From: Acholeplasmataceae bacterium
GTDB lineage: Bacteria > Bacillota_I > Bacilli_A > Acholeplasmatales > UBA5453
Assembly: GCA_012522345.1 (NCBI GenBank)
Contig: JAAYKO010000056.1
Coordinates: forward strand, 1-35,003
Direction: 5' to 3'
Length of the DNA: 35,003 nucleotides
Positions within the stretch are counted from its first letter, which is position 1, and each line of letters opens with the position of its first letter. Below the pieces are notes generated by a model. That model saw only the letters and a list, made by a program, of their open reading frames with translations. It searched no databases and was not told where the DNA came from. The translations under genes were made by a program, and so were the position numbers. Shown here one piece after another: positions 17,230 through 25,636 of the stretch.

Positions 17230-17452
17230 CCTCCTTCTTTTAAAAAACAAAAGCCCTTAGAAAAAAATTCTAAGGACGAAATTTCGCGGTACCACCTTAG
17301 TTCTGTAATAATACAGCACTCATTATCTTTAACGCAGATTTACGGCTCTGTTTTGCAGGCTACTTGTAAGGGAGTATTCAGTTATGTTGTGGCTTTCACC
17401 ATCCCACATCGCTAGTTTGATAACTGTTTTTTGTCCTTACCAACGCATTTCA
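17230..17452 (-). promoter_or_regulatory. T-box riboswitch leader of thrS
   Basis: On the minus strand the leader contains the T-box core AAGGTGGTACCGCG (17298-17285), which pairs with the uncharged tRNA acceptor end. It is followed by a terminator stem CCTTAG/CTAAGG (17275-17255) that runs into GCTTTTGTTTTTT. Upstream lies a long stem I region of about 150 bases. Uncharged tRNA-Thr should stabilise the antiterminator and allow thrS expression. Candidate Thr specifier codons (ACT, in AACTGAATACTCCC) are present, but I could not fold stem I well enough to choose one. Confidence 0.9.
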
Positions 17453-17458
17453 ATATTA

Positions 17459-17486
17459 ATTATATCACTTTCCTAAAATTAGTCAA
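17459..17486 (-). promoter_or_regulatory. Promoter of thrS
   Basis: TTGACT (17486-17481) and TATAAT (17464-17459) on the minus strand, spaced 16 bases. The -35 box overlaps the TGA stop of dnaI, so thrS starts its own transcript at the very end of the replication operon. The predicted start near 17452 marks the T-box leader's 5' end. Confidence 0.75.
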
Positions 17487-18304
17487 TTGTTTTTATAACG
17501 GAGCTGATTTAGGCTAACTGGCATAGTCATCTCCACAATTCTTGCCGTGATTCTAACAGCATTATATTTATCGTTTGGTGCATCAGGATCAATCATAAAA
17601 GAAGTTAACTGTTGAGCGTCTAAATTAGATGAAACTAAAATTGGCAAACCGACACTTAAACGGTATTGAATAATCGGTCCAAAGATTTGATCACGAAACC
17701 ATAAACTCATAAAGGCACTCCCTAAATCATCGAGCACTAATAAATCACAGTTTTTAAGTTGTTTAATTTTAATCTCTAAAGTATTATCATCCATGCTTGA
17801 ATAAATACTGCGGATTAAATCTGGCACATAAGCAAAAACTATTTGAATGTTTTTTTGCGAAAGTTCATTGGCGATTGCGGAGAGCAAAAAGGTCTTACCT
17901 GTCCTGTTTTGGCCATATAAATAAAGCCCTTTTAAAAACTTCTTTTTTTCATAATCAGCAATAAATGTTTGTGCAATTTCCAAAGCCTTTTTACGCTCAT
18001 CATTGAGTAATTTAAAATCAGCAAGTTTGGCATCCAGAAGATAATCATTATGATATGTAGTATCGATAAATTTCATTTTGCTTCTCTCATCAAGCGCTTT
18101 TTGATAAGCTTTTGATGGTACATATTCGATTCGTGCAGGATTTAGTTTTAAAACTGGCTCATAAAGCTCATTAGGATCATTGGGATTAAAAGCTTTTTTC
18201 TTTTTAACATATTGATAAACTGTCATTATCTCATGATAGTTCAACTCTAAATCCTTTGTCTCTTCAAAAGCTTTAATCTCTTTTAACAATTCTTTAAAAC
18301 TCAT
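17483..18304 (-). CDS. dnaI: Primosomal helicase loader DnaI
   Basis: A 273-aa AAA+ protein that, with DnaB and DnaD, loads the replicative helicase DnaC onto DNA. After an N-terminal domain (about 1-115) come Walker A LYGQNRTGKTFLLSAIANEL (GxNRTGKT, with the usual inner Gly replaced), Walker B LLVLDDLGSAF, sensor 1 LPILVSSNLD and an arginine-rich end, VRITARIVEM. Its ATG overlaps the dnaB stop by four bases, with GAGG just before. The order coaE-dnaB-dnaI-thrS matches Bacillota such as Bacillus. Confidence 0.92.
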   Translation of the reverse strand: MSFKELLKEIKAFEETKDLELNYHEIMTVYQYVKKKKAFNPNDPNELYEPVLKLNPARIEYVPSKAYQKALDERSKMKFIDTTYHNDYLLDAKLADFKLLNDERKKALEIAQTFIADYEKKKFLKGLYLYGQNRTGKTFLLSAIANELSQKNIQIVFAYVPDLIRSIYSSMDDNTLEIKIKQLKNCDLLVLDDLGSAFMSLWFRDQIFGPIIQYRLSVGLPILVSSNLDAQQLTSFMIDPDAPNDKYNAVRITARIVEMTMPVSLNQLRYKNN

Positions 18305-19491
18305 TTTACCTCATCCTTCCAAAAAGATTCGATAATTTCATCGAGCCACTCAGGCTCTTCTCCTTCGATTCCCGGCTTTCGTCTCTTTCGATAGGTTTTT
18401 TTAGGTCGTTTTTCTGCTTGTTTTAATATTAACATCGCATCGCTGGCAGTAGTTATCCCTCGAGCTAGCCAATCGGCCAACACTTTTTCTAAATAAGCTA
18501 ATGAGGGAAGTTGATCATGATACTTTAGGGCGACTAAAATAATCCCATTGATTAAACCTATGTCAACCGCATTGCGTTCAATAAATTGCCTGATTGTATC
18601 GAGGGCATAACTTTGGTCTGTCATCTTTTGACCAAAAACTGTAATTATATCTTGTGGTCTAATTGTTGAAAGATCAATTTCTAAATCTTCTTCTGGTCTT
18701 TTTTCGATTGTTACAAGGTTGTCACCATAGGTCTTAGTAAAATAGTGATTAGCTAATACTGCAATCTTTTCAATAAAAATCTTATTGCTTGAGTTATCAT
18801 AAGCGTTCGTTAAAATATCAATCATCTCAGCACTCGTAAAATTATAAACATACATTACAGAAGCAATTTGAGAAACAACCTTTTTCGTGTAAATACTTCT
18901 TTTTTTTAGCCGCGGAGGTAACTGCTCAAAGAGACTTTCAAAGTCAAACGCATCTCTAATAATAATCCCGCCACCATTTTTTCGACCAAAAATAAATTTT
19001 TCGCTTTTAAGCAAGTCTAGTTTTTTTATTTTATAAATATCATCAAATGATTTAGTGACATTTTTATAACCTTTTTTCGATGCTTCTGGAACACTAAAAT
19101 AGCTAAATAAACGGTTAAAATTCTCCGTGCCTATTTCGCTCTTTAAATATGATCCCAAAATGCCATCTAAAAAGAACTGACGTGGTTTTAAGGGCATATT
19201 GAGGCGGTATAAATAAATATCATCTTTTAAAAAAGTTGTAAGTAAGCCGATTGCTTCAAGTTTATGAATATTAGCTGTAAAGAGGTCTTCGTTTAGGTGA
19301 AGTAAATCAAGTAAATACTGGATTGGATAGACATCAGTTTGGAGATTGTTTTGATTGATTAAATTAAACATCAATAAATATGTTCCAAATCCATCACTAC
19401 CGATTAAAGGCTGATACAATAGCGCTAATGTTTTTATATCTTCGCTTGAAATTAAACTGTTACTCATCAACCAAAAACTTTTTTGGTCCAT
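18301..19491 (-). CDS. dnaB: Replication initiation/membrane attachment protein DnaB
   Basis: A 396-aa protein of the Bacillota DnaB (not helicase) family, which helps DnaI load the helicase at oriC and at restarted forks. It begins with a winged-helix-like region (LLYQPLIGSDGFGTYL) and has a DnaD-like helical domain near residues 270-360 (AVDIGLINGIILVALKYHD.LPSLAYLEKVLADWLARGI). A basic tail KRPKKTYRKRRKPG follows, then an acidic end. AGGTGA precedes the ATG. It lies seven bases after the 110-aa gene and overlaps dnaI. Confidence 0.9.
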   Translation of the reverse strand: MDQKSFWLMSNSLISSEDIKTLALLYQPLIGSDGFGTYLLMFNLINQNNLQTDVYPIQYLLDLLHLNEDLFTANIHKLEAIGLLTTFLKDDIYLYRLNMPLKPRQFFLDGILGSYLKSEIGTENFNRLFSYFSVPEASKKGYKNVTKSFDDIYKIKKLDLLKSEKFIFGRKNGGGIIIRDAFDFESLFEQLPPRLKKRSIYTKKVVSQIASVMYVYNFTSAEMIDILTNAYDNSSNKIFIEKIAVLANHYFTKTYGDNLVTIEKRPEEDLEIDLSTIRPQDIITVFGQKMTDQSYALDTIRQFIERNAVDIGLINGIILVALKYHDQLPSLAYLEKVLADWLARGITTASDAMLILKQAEKRPKKTYRKRRKPGIEGEEPEWLDEIIESFWKDEVK

Positions 19492-19498
19492 AGTTCAC

Positions 19499-19831
19499 CT
19501 ATTTTTTAAAATATCTTAGTTCTCGTTTTAATCTTTCATACAAGTCTTCAATCACTGCTTTTGAGCGACCAAAATCTAAAAAGTTTCTTGTGTTTAAAAC
19601 AAAATCAATCGCTGTTTCTCTTTTTGTAAGTGAAATAATTTTCACATCTAACATATCTTTAGGACGTTTGAAAATAAACTCCCCATAAGTATCGTCTTGG
19701 TGAATTAATTCATAACCATAAGCAGCACAGATTTTTTTGACTGCTTCACTACATTTTTGGTAATCATTTTGATACCAATTAGTGACCAAACGTGCATCTT
19801 TTGCGTTTTCACTTGTTCTATAAATAGCCAT
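19499..19831 (-). CDS. Conserved-looking hypothetical protein in the polA-dnaI operon
   Basis: A 110-aa soluble protein, MAIYRTSENAKDARLVTNWYQ..., with an alpha/beta pattern, two Cys (C27, C35 in YQKCSEAVKKICAAYGYE) and a basic C-terminus LKRELRYFKK. I do not recognise a domain. The start is strongly supported: AAGGAGG lies seven bases upstream, inside the last codons of coaE, which it overlaps by 14 bases. In Bacillus the position before dnaB is held by nrdR, but this protein lacks the zinc ribbon and ATP-cone of NrdR. A link to replication is suggested only by its neighbours. Confidence 0.8.
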   Translation of the reverse strand: MAIYRTSENAKDARLVTNWYQNDYQKCSEAVKKICAAYGYELIHQDDTYGEFIFKRPKDMLDVKIISLTKRETAIDFVLNTRNFLDFGRSKAVIEDLYERLKRELRYFKK

Positions 19832-20411
19832 TTTCCATCCTCCTTAGAAAGCTCTCTAACCATTGTTTTAAAGTGTTTATTGTTTGTTTTATTTCACCAT
19901 CATTATTAATGATGTAATCAGCTAATAAAAGTTTCTTTTCCATCGCCATTTGGCTGTTTATTCTTCTTTTGATTTCTTTTTTATCAATCTTATCACGTAA
20001 GATTAGCCGCTTTATTTGGGACTCCTCGCTTGCGTAAATTAAAAGTACATAATCACAGAGCATATCAAACTTAGCTTCATATAAAAGAGGGATTTCAAGA
20101 AAAACTAACTTTTCCTTACTTGTTTCAATTTGGGTTTTCATTTTACTAAAAATAATTGGATGAAGATAATTTTCTAAACTCTTGCGTTTTTGTTGATTAG
20201 AAAAAATAGTTTGAGCAATTCTTTTTTTATCCAAAATATCACTATTTTCATTATATAGCAACATATTAATACTTTGAACAACTAGTTTATCATTTAAAAG
20301 CTCATCATTGATTTGATCAGCATCAATTACTAAATAACCTTTTTCTTTAAAAAAGTTAGCTGCTAAACTTTTCCCTGTTCCAATTGAACCCGTTATCCCC
20401 ACAACAATCAT
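19818..20411 (-). CDS. coaE: Dephospho-CoA kinase
   Basis: A 197-aa enzyme making CoA from dephospho-CoA and ATP, the last step of CoA synthesis. The P-loop GITGSIGTGKS (5-15), VIDADQIN, LENYLHPIIFSKM and VFLEIPLLYEAKFD are the family's diagnostic segments, together with the lid region RLILRDKIDKKEIKRRI. AAGGATG sits just before the ATG, within the end of mutM three bases away. Its product feeds the phosphopantetheinyl transferase encoded at 8895-9527, though the genes are not linked. Confidence 0.94.
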   Translation of the reverse strand: MIVVGITGSIGTGKSLAANFFKEKGYLVIDADQINDELLNDKLVVQSINMLLYNENSDILDKKRIAQTIFSNQQKRKSLENYLHPIIFSKMKTQIETSKEKLVFLEIPLLYEAKFDMLCDYVLLIYASEESQIKRLILRDKIDKKEIKRRINSQMAMEKKLLLADYIINNDGEIKQTINTLKQWLESFLRRMENGYL

Positions 20412-20414
20412 TTG

Positions 20415-21212
20415 TTACATCCTTTGACAATGGCTACAAAAGTAAGTTGATCTGCCATTAACTTTTATTTTTCCGATTTTTGTTTGACATATTTTACATG
20501 GTTCATTAGCCTTAGTGTGAACCATTAAATCTTGGGTAAACCAACCCACCTCTTCATCACTTTTAAAAGAAAAAATTGTCGTGCCACCTTTTTTAATCGC
20601 TCGAGTTAAAATATCAATACTACTAGCTATTATTGTTTGGGCTTGTTTTTTAGTCAATGTATTCGCAATCTTAAGCGGATGGATTTTTGCTTGAAACAAA
20701 ATTTCATCAGCATAAATATTACCAATGCCCGCAATTATCCCTTGATTTAAAAGGATTGTCTTAATTGGGCTTCTTCGCTTTTTAATCGCCGCATAAAAAG
20801 TATCCAAATCTATCTCAAATGGCTCTTTTGCAAGTTTTGATAAAGGGGGTATTTTATAAGTTTGACTCTTTTCTCTTAAATCAAAAGTGCCAAACTTTCT
20901 TACATCATTATACTTTAAAACTTTATCAGTTAAATAAAATATTACATGATCATGTTTATTAATCACGTCTGGATCAGAAACATAATATTTTCCTTCCATC
21001 CGCAAATGGCTAATTAAATCATAATCAGTCAGTTTAAAAATAAGATATTTGCCGTGTGTTTCAATATCATTAATCGTTTGACCGATGAGTTTTTTTCTCA
21101 TCGATTCATCCATCATTTTCGAATATCGAACAACGATATCTTCGATTGTCTGACCTTTTGCTTCTTTTTTCAAAAACTTACTCACTACAAAAACTTCTGG
21201 TAACTCAGGCAT
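20415..21212 (-). CDS. mutM: Formamidopyrimidine-DNA glycosylase
   Basis: A 265-aa base-excision repair enzyme removing oxidised purines such as 8-oxoguanine and nicking the strand. The mature N-terminus PELPEV supplies the catalytic proline and Glu. The helix-two-turn-helix segment GIGNIYADEILFQAKIHP and the C-terminal zinc finger CKICQ...YFCSHCQ (four Cys) are present. The start must be the ATG at 21212, because Pro2 is the nucleophile; a TTG two codons earlier overlaps the polA stop. The gene starts two bases after polA ends. Confidence 0.96.
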   Translation of the reverse strand: MPELPEVFVVSKFLKKEAKGQTIEDIVVRYSKMMDESMRKKLIGQTINDIETHGKYLIFKLTDYDLISHLRMEGKYYVSDPDVINKHDHVIFYLTDKVLKYNDVRKFGTFDLREKSQTYKIPPLSKLAKEPFEIDLDTFYAAIKKRRSPIKTILLNQGIIAGIGNIYADEILFQAKIHPLKIANTLTKKQAQTIIASSIDILTRAIKKGGTTIFSFKSDEEVGWFTQDLMVHTKANEPCKICQTKIGKIKVNGRSTYFCSHCQRM

Positions 21213-21214
21213 TT

Positions 21215-23857
21215 TCAATCCAACTCATACCAAGTATTTCCAACTTTACTGTCTGTTTTTAATTTAACTGCTAAAGAAACTGTTTTATTCATTATTTCTG
21301 GTAAAACCTTTTTCATCAGTTGGATTTCAGTTTGAGGTACTTCAATTATTAATTCATCATGGACTTGGAGTAAGATTTTTGATTGGAGTTTGTTTTCTTT
21401 AATATATTTTAGCAAATCGACCATCGCCTTTTTTATAATATCTGCTGCGCTGCCTTGGATTGGAGCATTCATCGCTGTTCTCCTCCCAAAAGCTTTAATA
21501 TGATGGAGGGGGTTTTTAAGCTCGGGAATATATCTTCTGCGATTCATAATTGTTTTTACAAAACCATTTTCTTTGGCAAATTTAACTGTTTGATCCATAA
21601 AAATTTTAATTTCTGGATAAATTTCAAAATAGCGATCTATAAACTCTTGCGCTTCTTTAACTGAAGTATTAATATCTTCAGCTAAACTCCAAGCGCTAAT
21701 TCCATAAATTATCCCAAAGTTAACTGCTTTGGCTCGAAATCGTTCATAAGGACTAACTTCTTTTGTGTTAAAAACTTTCATCGCCGTTTGACTGTGAATA
21801 TCTAAATCATGATTAAAATCATCAATTAAAGCTTGCGATTTACTTAAATGAGCTAATACTCGTAGTTCGATTTGAGAATAGTCAGCACTAATAAAACTAT
21901 AACCTTCTGAAGGAACAAAAAGCTTTCTAATTTGTCTTCCCTCTTCAGTTCTAACAGGAATATTTTGCAAATTAGGCTCTAGACTTGAAAGTCTTCCGGT
22001 AGCTGTTTGAGCTTGAGCGTAAATTGTGTGAAGTTTTTGATCTTCGAAAAGTGAATTCTCAATACCTTCGATATATGTTGAGTATAATTTTGTAACTTGA
22101 CGGTATTCCAAAATTGGTTTAATAATTGGGTGTTCGTCGATCAATGAATTGAGAACCTCAACGTTAGTTGAATAGCGTTGTGTTTTTGTCTTTTTTGTCG
22201 ATTTGAGTTTTAAATCATCAAATAAAACTTCTCCCAATTGTTTAGGACTTCTAATATTAAATGACTTGTTTGCATATTGATGAATCTGGTCTTCAAGAAT
22301 TTTAATTCTTTCAAAAAGTTGTCCCTTTTGTTGTTTAAGTTCAGTCAAATCAACCTTTATACCGCGATATTCCATTAGCGCTAACGTTGTTGAAACCTCT
22401 AATTCAAGCTCATTTAAAGCAAGTAAATCATCAGCTTTTAAGACAGCTAAAATTTGATTCTTTAACCGATATATCGCGGTTGCTTTGGCAGCAATATGTT
22501 CAGCTAAAACCGCTAGTTCTGGAACTCTTTTTTTAGCCCCTCGACCGTAAATAACATCATCATAATTAACTTCATTATAATTAAAATGACCACAAATAAC
22601 TTTAAAGTCTGAACTGGTAAGTTGAGAATAAGAAAGATAACTTGCTAACAACATATCATAAACAACACCATTTAAATCAAAGCCTCGCCACAATAATCCA
22701 ACTTTAAAGGCTTTATAATCATAGGTTATTTTGGGTGTTTCACTGGCAAGGAAATCAGTAAATTCCTTAGTCTCTAACGCTAGTTCAGCACTGACATAGT
22801 AACTTTTTTTGCCATCGCTCATTCCAAAGCCAAGTAGTTCTGAAGTATGATAGTTATTTTCAAAGTACTCAAGATGAATCGCAAGGTTATCTTTAATAAT
22901 CGCTTTTAATTGCGTTTTTGATTCAATGATAATGCTCGTTATTGGCACTTCTTCTTCAACATGATTTTGATAAGAAAATAAATCTAATTCTTCGCTATCA
23001 ATTCTTTTAATAAAAGAATGTAAGTCGAGTTTGCGATAGAACTCCACTAAACCTGCTAAATCAGTGTTTGCTTTTTTTATTTTAGCGAAGTTAATTTCAG
23101 TTTGAATATCAGTTTCAATTTTTGATAAGTCATAGGACAAATAGGCTTTATCGGCTTCATTTCTTAAAGTTTCACCAAGTTTACCTTTAATTTGGTCTCT
23201 ATTTTTCATTATTTGTTCGAGTGAACCATATTCTTTGATCAGTCTAACTGCTGTCTTTTCGCCAACCCCAGGCAGACCGGGAATATTATCCGATGAATCT
23301 CCCATTAACCCTTTTAAATCAACCATATATTGATGTGAAATACCATACTCTTGATAAAAACTTTCAGGGGTCATCTCAACCACATCAGAAAGTCCTCTTC
23401 TAATCAGTTTTACCGTCACATTATCATCGATAAGTTGAAGTAAGTCTTTATCTGATGAGTAAATCTCTACAGCCATTTCAGTTTTCGCTTTTTCAGCAAA
23501 TGTGCCAATTATATCATCAGCTTCAAAACCTTCAATTGCCAATTCAGCAATTTTTTTGTGCTTTAAATATTCATGAATTAATGGGATTTGAACTGCCATT
23601 TCTTCTGGCATTTTTTCACGGCCAGCTTTATATTCTTTGTAAGCGAGATGCCTTTTAGTCGGTTTATCAGTGTCAAAAGCGACCAAAATATGACTATAGT
23701 CTTCTTCTAAAATCTTTTCAAACATATTGACAAAAGCGAACAAAGCATTAGTATAAAGGCCTTCTTTATTCTTCATTAAACCTCTGCCACTATAGGCAGT
23801 TGCATAATAGGCTCTAAAAAACAAAGAGTTCCCATCAATTAAAATTAGTTTTTTCAT
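21215..23857 (-). CDS. polA: DNA polymerase I (proofreading domain inactive)
   Basis: An 880-aa polymerase for Okazaki fragment maturation and repair. The 5' nuclease domain (1-290) is intact, with LIDGNSLFFRAYYA, FEADDIIGT, SSDKDLLQLI, GLMGDSSDNIPGLPGVGEKTA. The middle domain keeps the fold but has lost the exonuclease residues: LEYFE (330-334) stands where DTET is expected, and HIAAKATAIY where the YxxxD motif should be. The polymerase domain (about 480-880) has motif A DYSQIELRVLAHLS, the O-helix RFRAKAVNFGIIYG and motif C QVHDELIIEVP. This matches other Bacillota Pol I enzymes that lack proofreading. AAAGGAG precedes the ATG. It heads the operon polA-mutM-coaE-hypothetical-dnaB-dnaI. Confidence 0.97.
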   Translation of the reverse strand: MKKLILIDGNSLFFRAYYATAYSGRGLMKNKEGLYTNALFAFVNMFEKILEEDYSHILVAFDTDKPTKRHLAYKEYKAGREKMPEEMAVQIPLIHEYLKHKKIAELAIEGFEADDIIGTFAEKAKTEMAVEIYSSDKDLLQLIDDNVTVKLIRRGLSDVVEMTPESFYQEYGISHQYMVDLKGLMGDSSDNIPGLPGVGEKTAVRLIKEYGSLEQIMKNRDQIKGKLGETLRNEADKAYLSYDLSKIETDIQTEINFAKIKKANTDLAGLVEFYRKLDLHSFIKRIDSEELDLFSYQNHVEEEVPITSIIIESKTQLKAIIKDNLAIHLEYFENNYHTSELLGFGMSDGKKSYYVSAELALETKEFTDFLASETPKITYDYKAFKVGLLWRGFDLNGVVYDMLLASYLSYSQLTSSDFKVICGHFNYNEVNYDDVIYGRGAKKRVPELAVLAEHIAAKATAIYRLKNQILAVLKADDLLALNELELEVSTTLALMEYRGIKVDLTELKQQKGQLFERIKILEDQIHQYANKSFNIRSPKQLGEVLFDDLKLKSTKKTKTQRYSTNVEVLNSLIDEHPIIKPILEYRQVTKLYSTYIEGIENSLFEDQKLHTIYAQAQTATGRLSSLEPNLQNIPVRTEEGRQIRKLFVPSEGYSFISADYSQIELRVLAHLSKSQALIDDFNHDLDIHSQTAMKVFNTKEVSPYERFRAKAVNFGIIYGISAWSLAEDINTSVKEAQEFIDRYFEIYPEIKIFMDQTVKFAKENGFVKTIMNRRRYIPELKNPLHHIKAFGRRTAMNAPIQGSAADIIKKAMVDLLKYIKENKLQSKILLQVHDELIIEVPQTEIQLMKKVLPEIMNKTVSLAVKLKTDSKVGNTWYELD

Positions 23858-23913
23858 AGTTACTCCTTTGTATTATTCTATCACATAATAGGTAAATATT
23901 TTCCCACTATTTT

Positions 23914-23922
23914 TGTGGATAA
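23914..23922 (-). promoter_or_regulatory. Consensus DnaA box upstream of polA
   Basis: TTATCCACA on the minus strand is an exact DnaA box, about 57 bases before the polA start and just after ffh. Only one is seen, so it is not an origin. If bound, DnaA could tune the replication operon that follows. Confidence 0.45.
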
Positions 23923-23935
23923 CTTTTTACGCTAT

Positions 23936-25318
23936 TTAGTATCTAAATCTGCCCCGTCCTTTACCCTTTCCTTTTCTTTGTTTGCGCGGTTGAAGGCTTG
24001 GCATTCCTTGTTGAGTTGGGTTTTTAGCGACTTGTTGAACCATTTGTTTCTGTTGATCTAAACTTTCAATTAAACGGTTAACGTCGCTTACTTTCAGGCC
24101 TGAACCACGAGCAATTCTTTGCCTTCTTCGCGATGATTTGGCAATTAAAGCGGGATCTTTTCTCTCATCTGGAGTCATTGAATGAATTAAAGCTTCAATT
24201 CTTACAAGTTGCTTATCATCAACGTCTTGCATCTGTTTCCTAAGCGCTTTAACCCCGGGAATAAAGCCTAAAATCCGTGTTAAAGAGCCCATTCTTTTAA
24301 TCATTCTAAACTGCTTTAACATATCATTATAGTCATATGTTCCCGATAACATCTTCATCATCAATGACTGGGCATCATCTTCAGTAATTTGAGCACTCGC
24401 TTCTTCAATTAGAGTTAGGACATCTCCCATCCCTAAAATTCTTTGAGCCATTCGATCGGGATGAAAAACTTCTAAAGAGTCTAGTTTCTCACCACTTGAG
24501 GCAAACTTAATTGGAATTTTTGAAATGTGGCGGATCGATAGTGCTGCCCCACCTCTAGTGTCGCCATCAAGTTTTGTCATTATAACACCAGTACATCCCA
24601 GTTTTTCATGGAATGTAAGTCCAACGTCAGCAGCGATTTGACCGGTCATGGCATCAACAGTTAATAAAATCTCTTCGGGTTTAGCAATCCGTTTAAGATC
24701 TTTTAACTCTTCCATCATCGCTTCATCAATCTCAAGTCTACCTGCTGTATCAATAATAACGACATCATATTTATTTTCTTTTGCGTAATCAAGGCCTCTT
24801 TTAACGATATCTTGGGCTTTTTTATTCTTTTCTTCATAGACGTAGATTGCAGTTTGATTGCCTAATGTTTTCAATTGTTCAATCGCAGCAGGACGGTAAA
24901 TATCAGCGGCAATAAACATGACCTTTTTTTGTTCGCTTGTTTTAAGTAATCGTCCAAGTTTACCGATTGCGGTGGTTTTTCCTGTTCCTTGAAGACCAAC
25001 GACCATAATTGTCGTCAAATCATTAATTTTGTAATTTAAGCCAACCGCTTCATCACCCATTGCATGAGTTAATTCTTCATGAACAATCTTTACCACTTGT
25101 TGTCCCGGATTTAACCCTTTTAAAATCTTCTCTCCTAAAGCTTTTTCTCGAACATTATTTAAAAAAGAGCGAATAACTTTTAAGTTAACATCCGCTTCCA
25201 ATAAAGAAAGTCTAATCTCACGCATCATTAAATCAATGTCTTTTTCAGTTAACGAACCTCTCCCAGTAACTCTTCTCAGAGCCATTTGAAGTCTACTTGC
25301 TAAATTTTCAAATGCCAT
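23936..25318 (-). CDS. ffh: Signal recognition particle protein
   Basis: A 460-aa SRP54 GTPase that binds signal peptides and the SRP RNA and docks with FtsY. It has the N domain (1-90), G1 GLQGTGKTTAIGKL, DTAGRLEID, TKLDGDTRGGA, and the M domain (from about 300) with SSRRRQRIARGSGLKVSDVNRLI for RNA binding and a Gln/Met-rich stretch. The tail is strongly basic (QRKGKGKGRGR). The conserved opening MAFENLASRLQ fixes the ATG at 25318, which overlaps the ylxM stop by 11 bases. The ftsY-ylxM-ffh order is standard in Bacillota. Confidence 0.96.
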   Translation of the reverse strand: MAFENLASRLQMALRRVTGRGSLTEKDIDLMMREIRLSLLEADVNLKVIRSFLNNVREKALGEKILKGLNPGQQVVKIVHEELTHAMGDEAVGLNYKINDLTTIMVVGLQGTGKTTAIGKLGRLLKTSEQKKVMFIAADIYRPAAIEQLKTLGNQTAIYVYEEKNKKAQDIVKRGLDYAKENKYDVVIIDTAGRLEIDEAMMEELKDLKRIAKPEEILLTVDAMTGQIAADVGLTFHEKLGCTGVIMTKLDGDTRGGAALSIRHISKIPIKFASSGEKLDSLEVFHPDRMAQRILGMGDVLTLIEEASAQITEDDAQSLMMKMLSGTYDYNDMLKQFRMIKRMGSLTRILGFIPGVKALRKQMQDVDDKQLVRIEALIHSMTPDERKDPALIAKSSRRRQRIARGSGLKVSDVNRLIESLDQQKQMVQQVAKNPTQQGMPSLQPRKQRKGKGKGRGRFRY

Positions 25319-25634
25319 AATTATCATCAATCTCCATTAGTTTTTCTAACCACTTTTTATCTTCTGTTTCTAAGTATTTTAAATAATATTCTTGACGCAA
25401 TTTCGCTTTTTCATAAAGTTTAAGTTTCGTTTCAAAATCTGTAAGTTTTTTGATTGTAATATTGATTAAATCATAAACAGCGTTGCGAGAAATATTATAA
25501 TAATCCGCAATTTCTTTTAAACTATAGTCTTTTTGAAAATACATGATAAAATAAGCTTTTTGCTTAACGGTTAAAAACTGTTCATAATAATCAAATAATT
25601 TATTGTTGTAAGAAATTCTTTTTATTTCATCCAT
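25308..25634 (-). CDS. ylxM: YlxM-family DNA-binding/SRP-associated protein
   Basis: A 108-aa helix-turn-helix protein of the YlxM/UPF0122 family, encoded next to ffh in Bacillota and reported to modulate SRP GTPase activity in streptococci. LTVKQKAYFIMYFQKDYSLKEIADYYNISRNAVYDLI is a sigma-4-like HTH at residues about 23-58, followed by a long helix with many Lys and Leu. The ATG at 25634 has GGTGA six bases upstream, overlapping the ftsY stop region; the ftsY gene ends two bases before. Confidence 0.92.
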   Translation of the reverse strand: MDEIKRISYNNKLFDYYEQFLTVKQKAYFIMYFQKDYSLKEIADYYNISRNAVYDLINITIKKLTDFETKLKLYEKAKLRQEYYLKYLETEDKKWLEKLMEIDDNYGI

Positions 25635-25636
25635 TA

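Noticed and set aside
23881-23935. Replication origin next to polA
   Set aside because: Only one DnaA box is present, with no cluster, no AT-rich unwinding array, and no dnaA/dnaN nearby.
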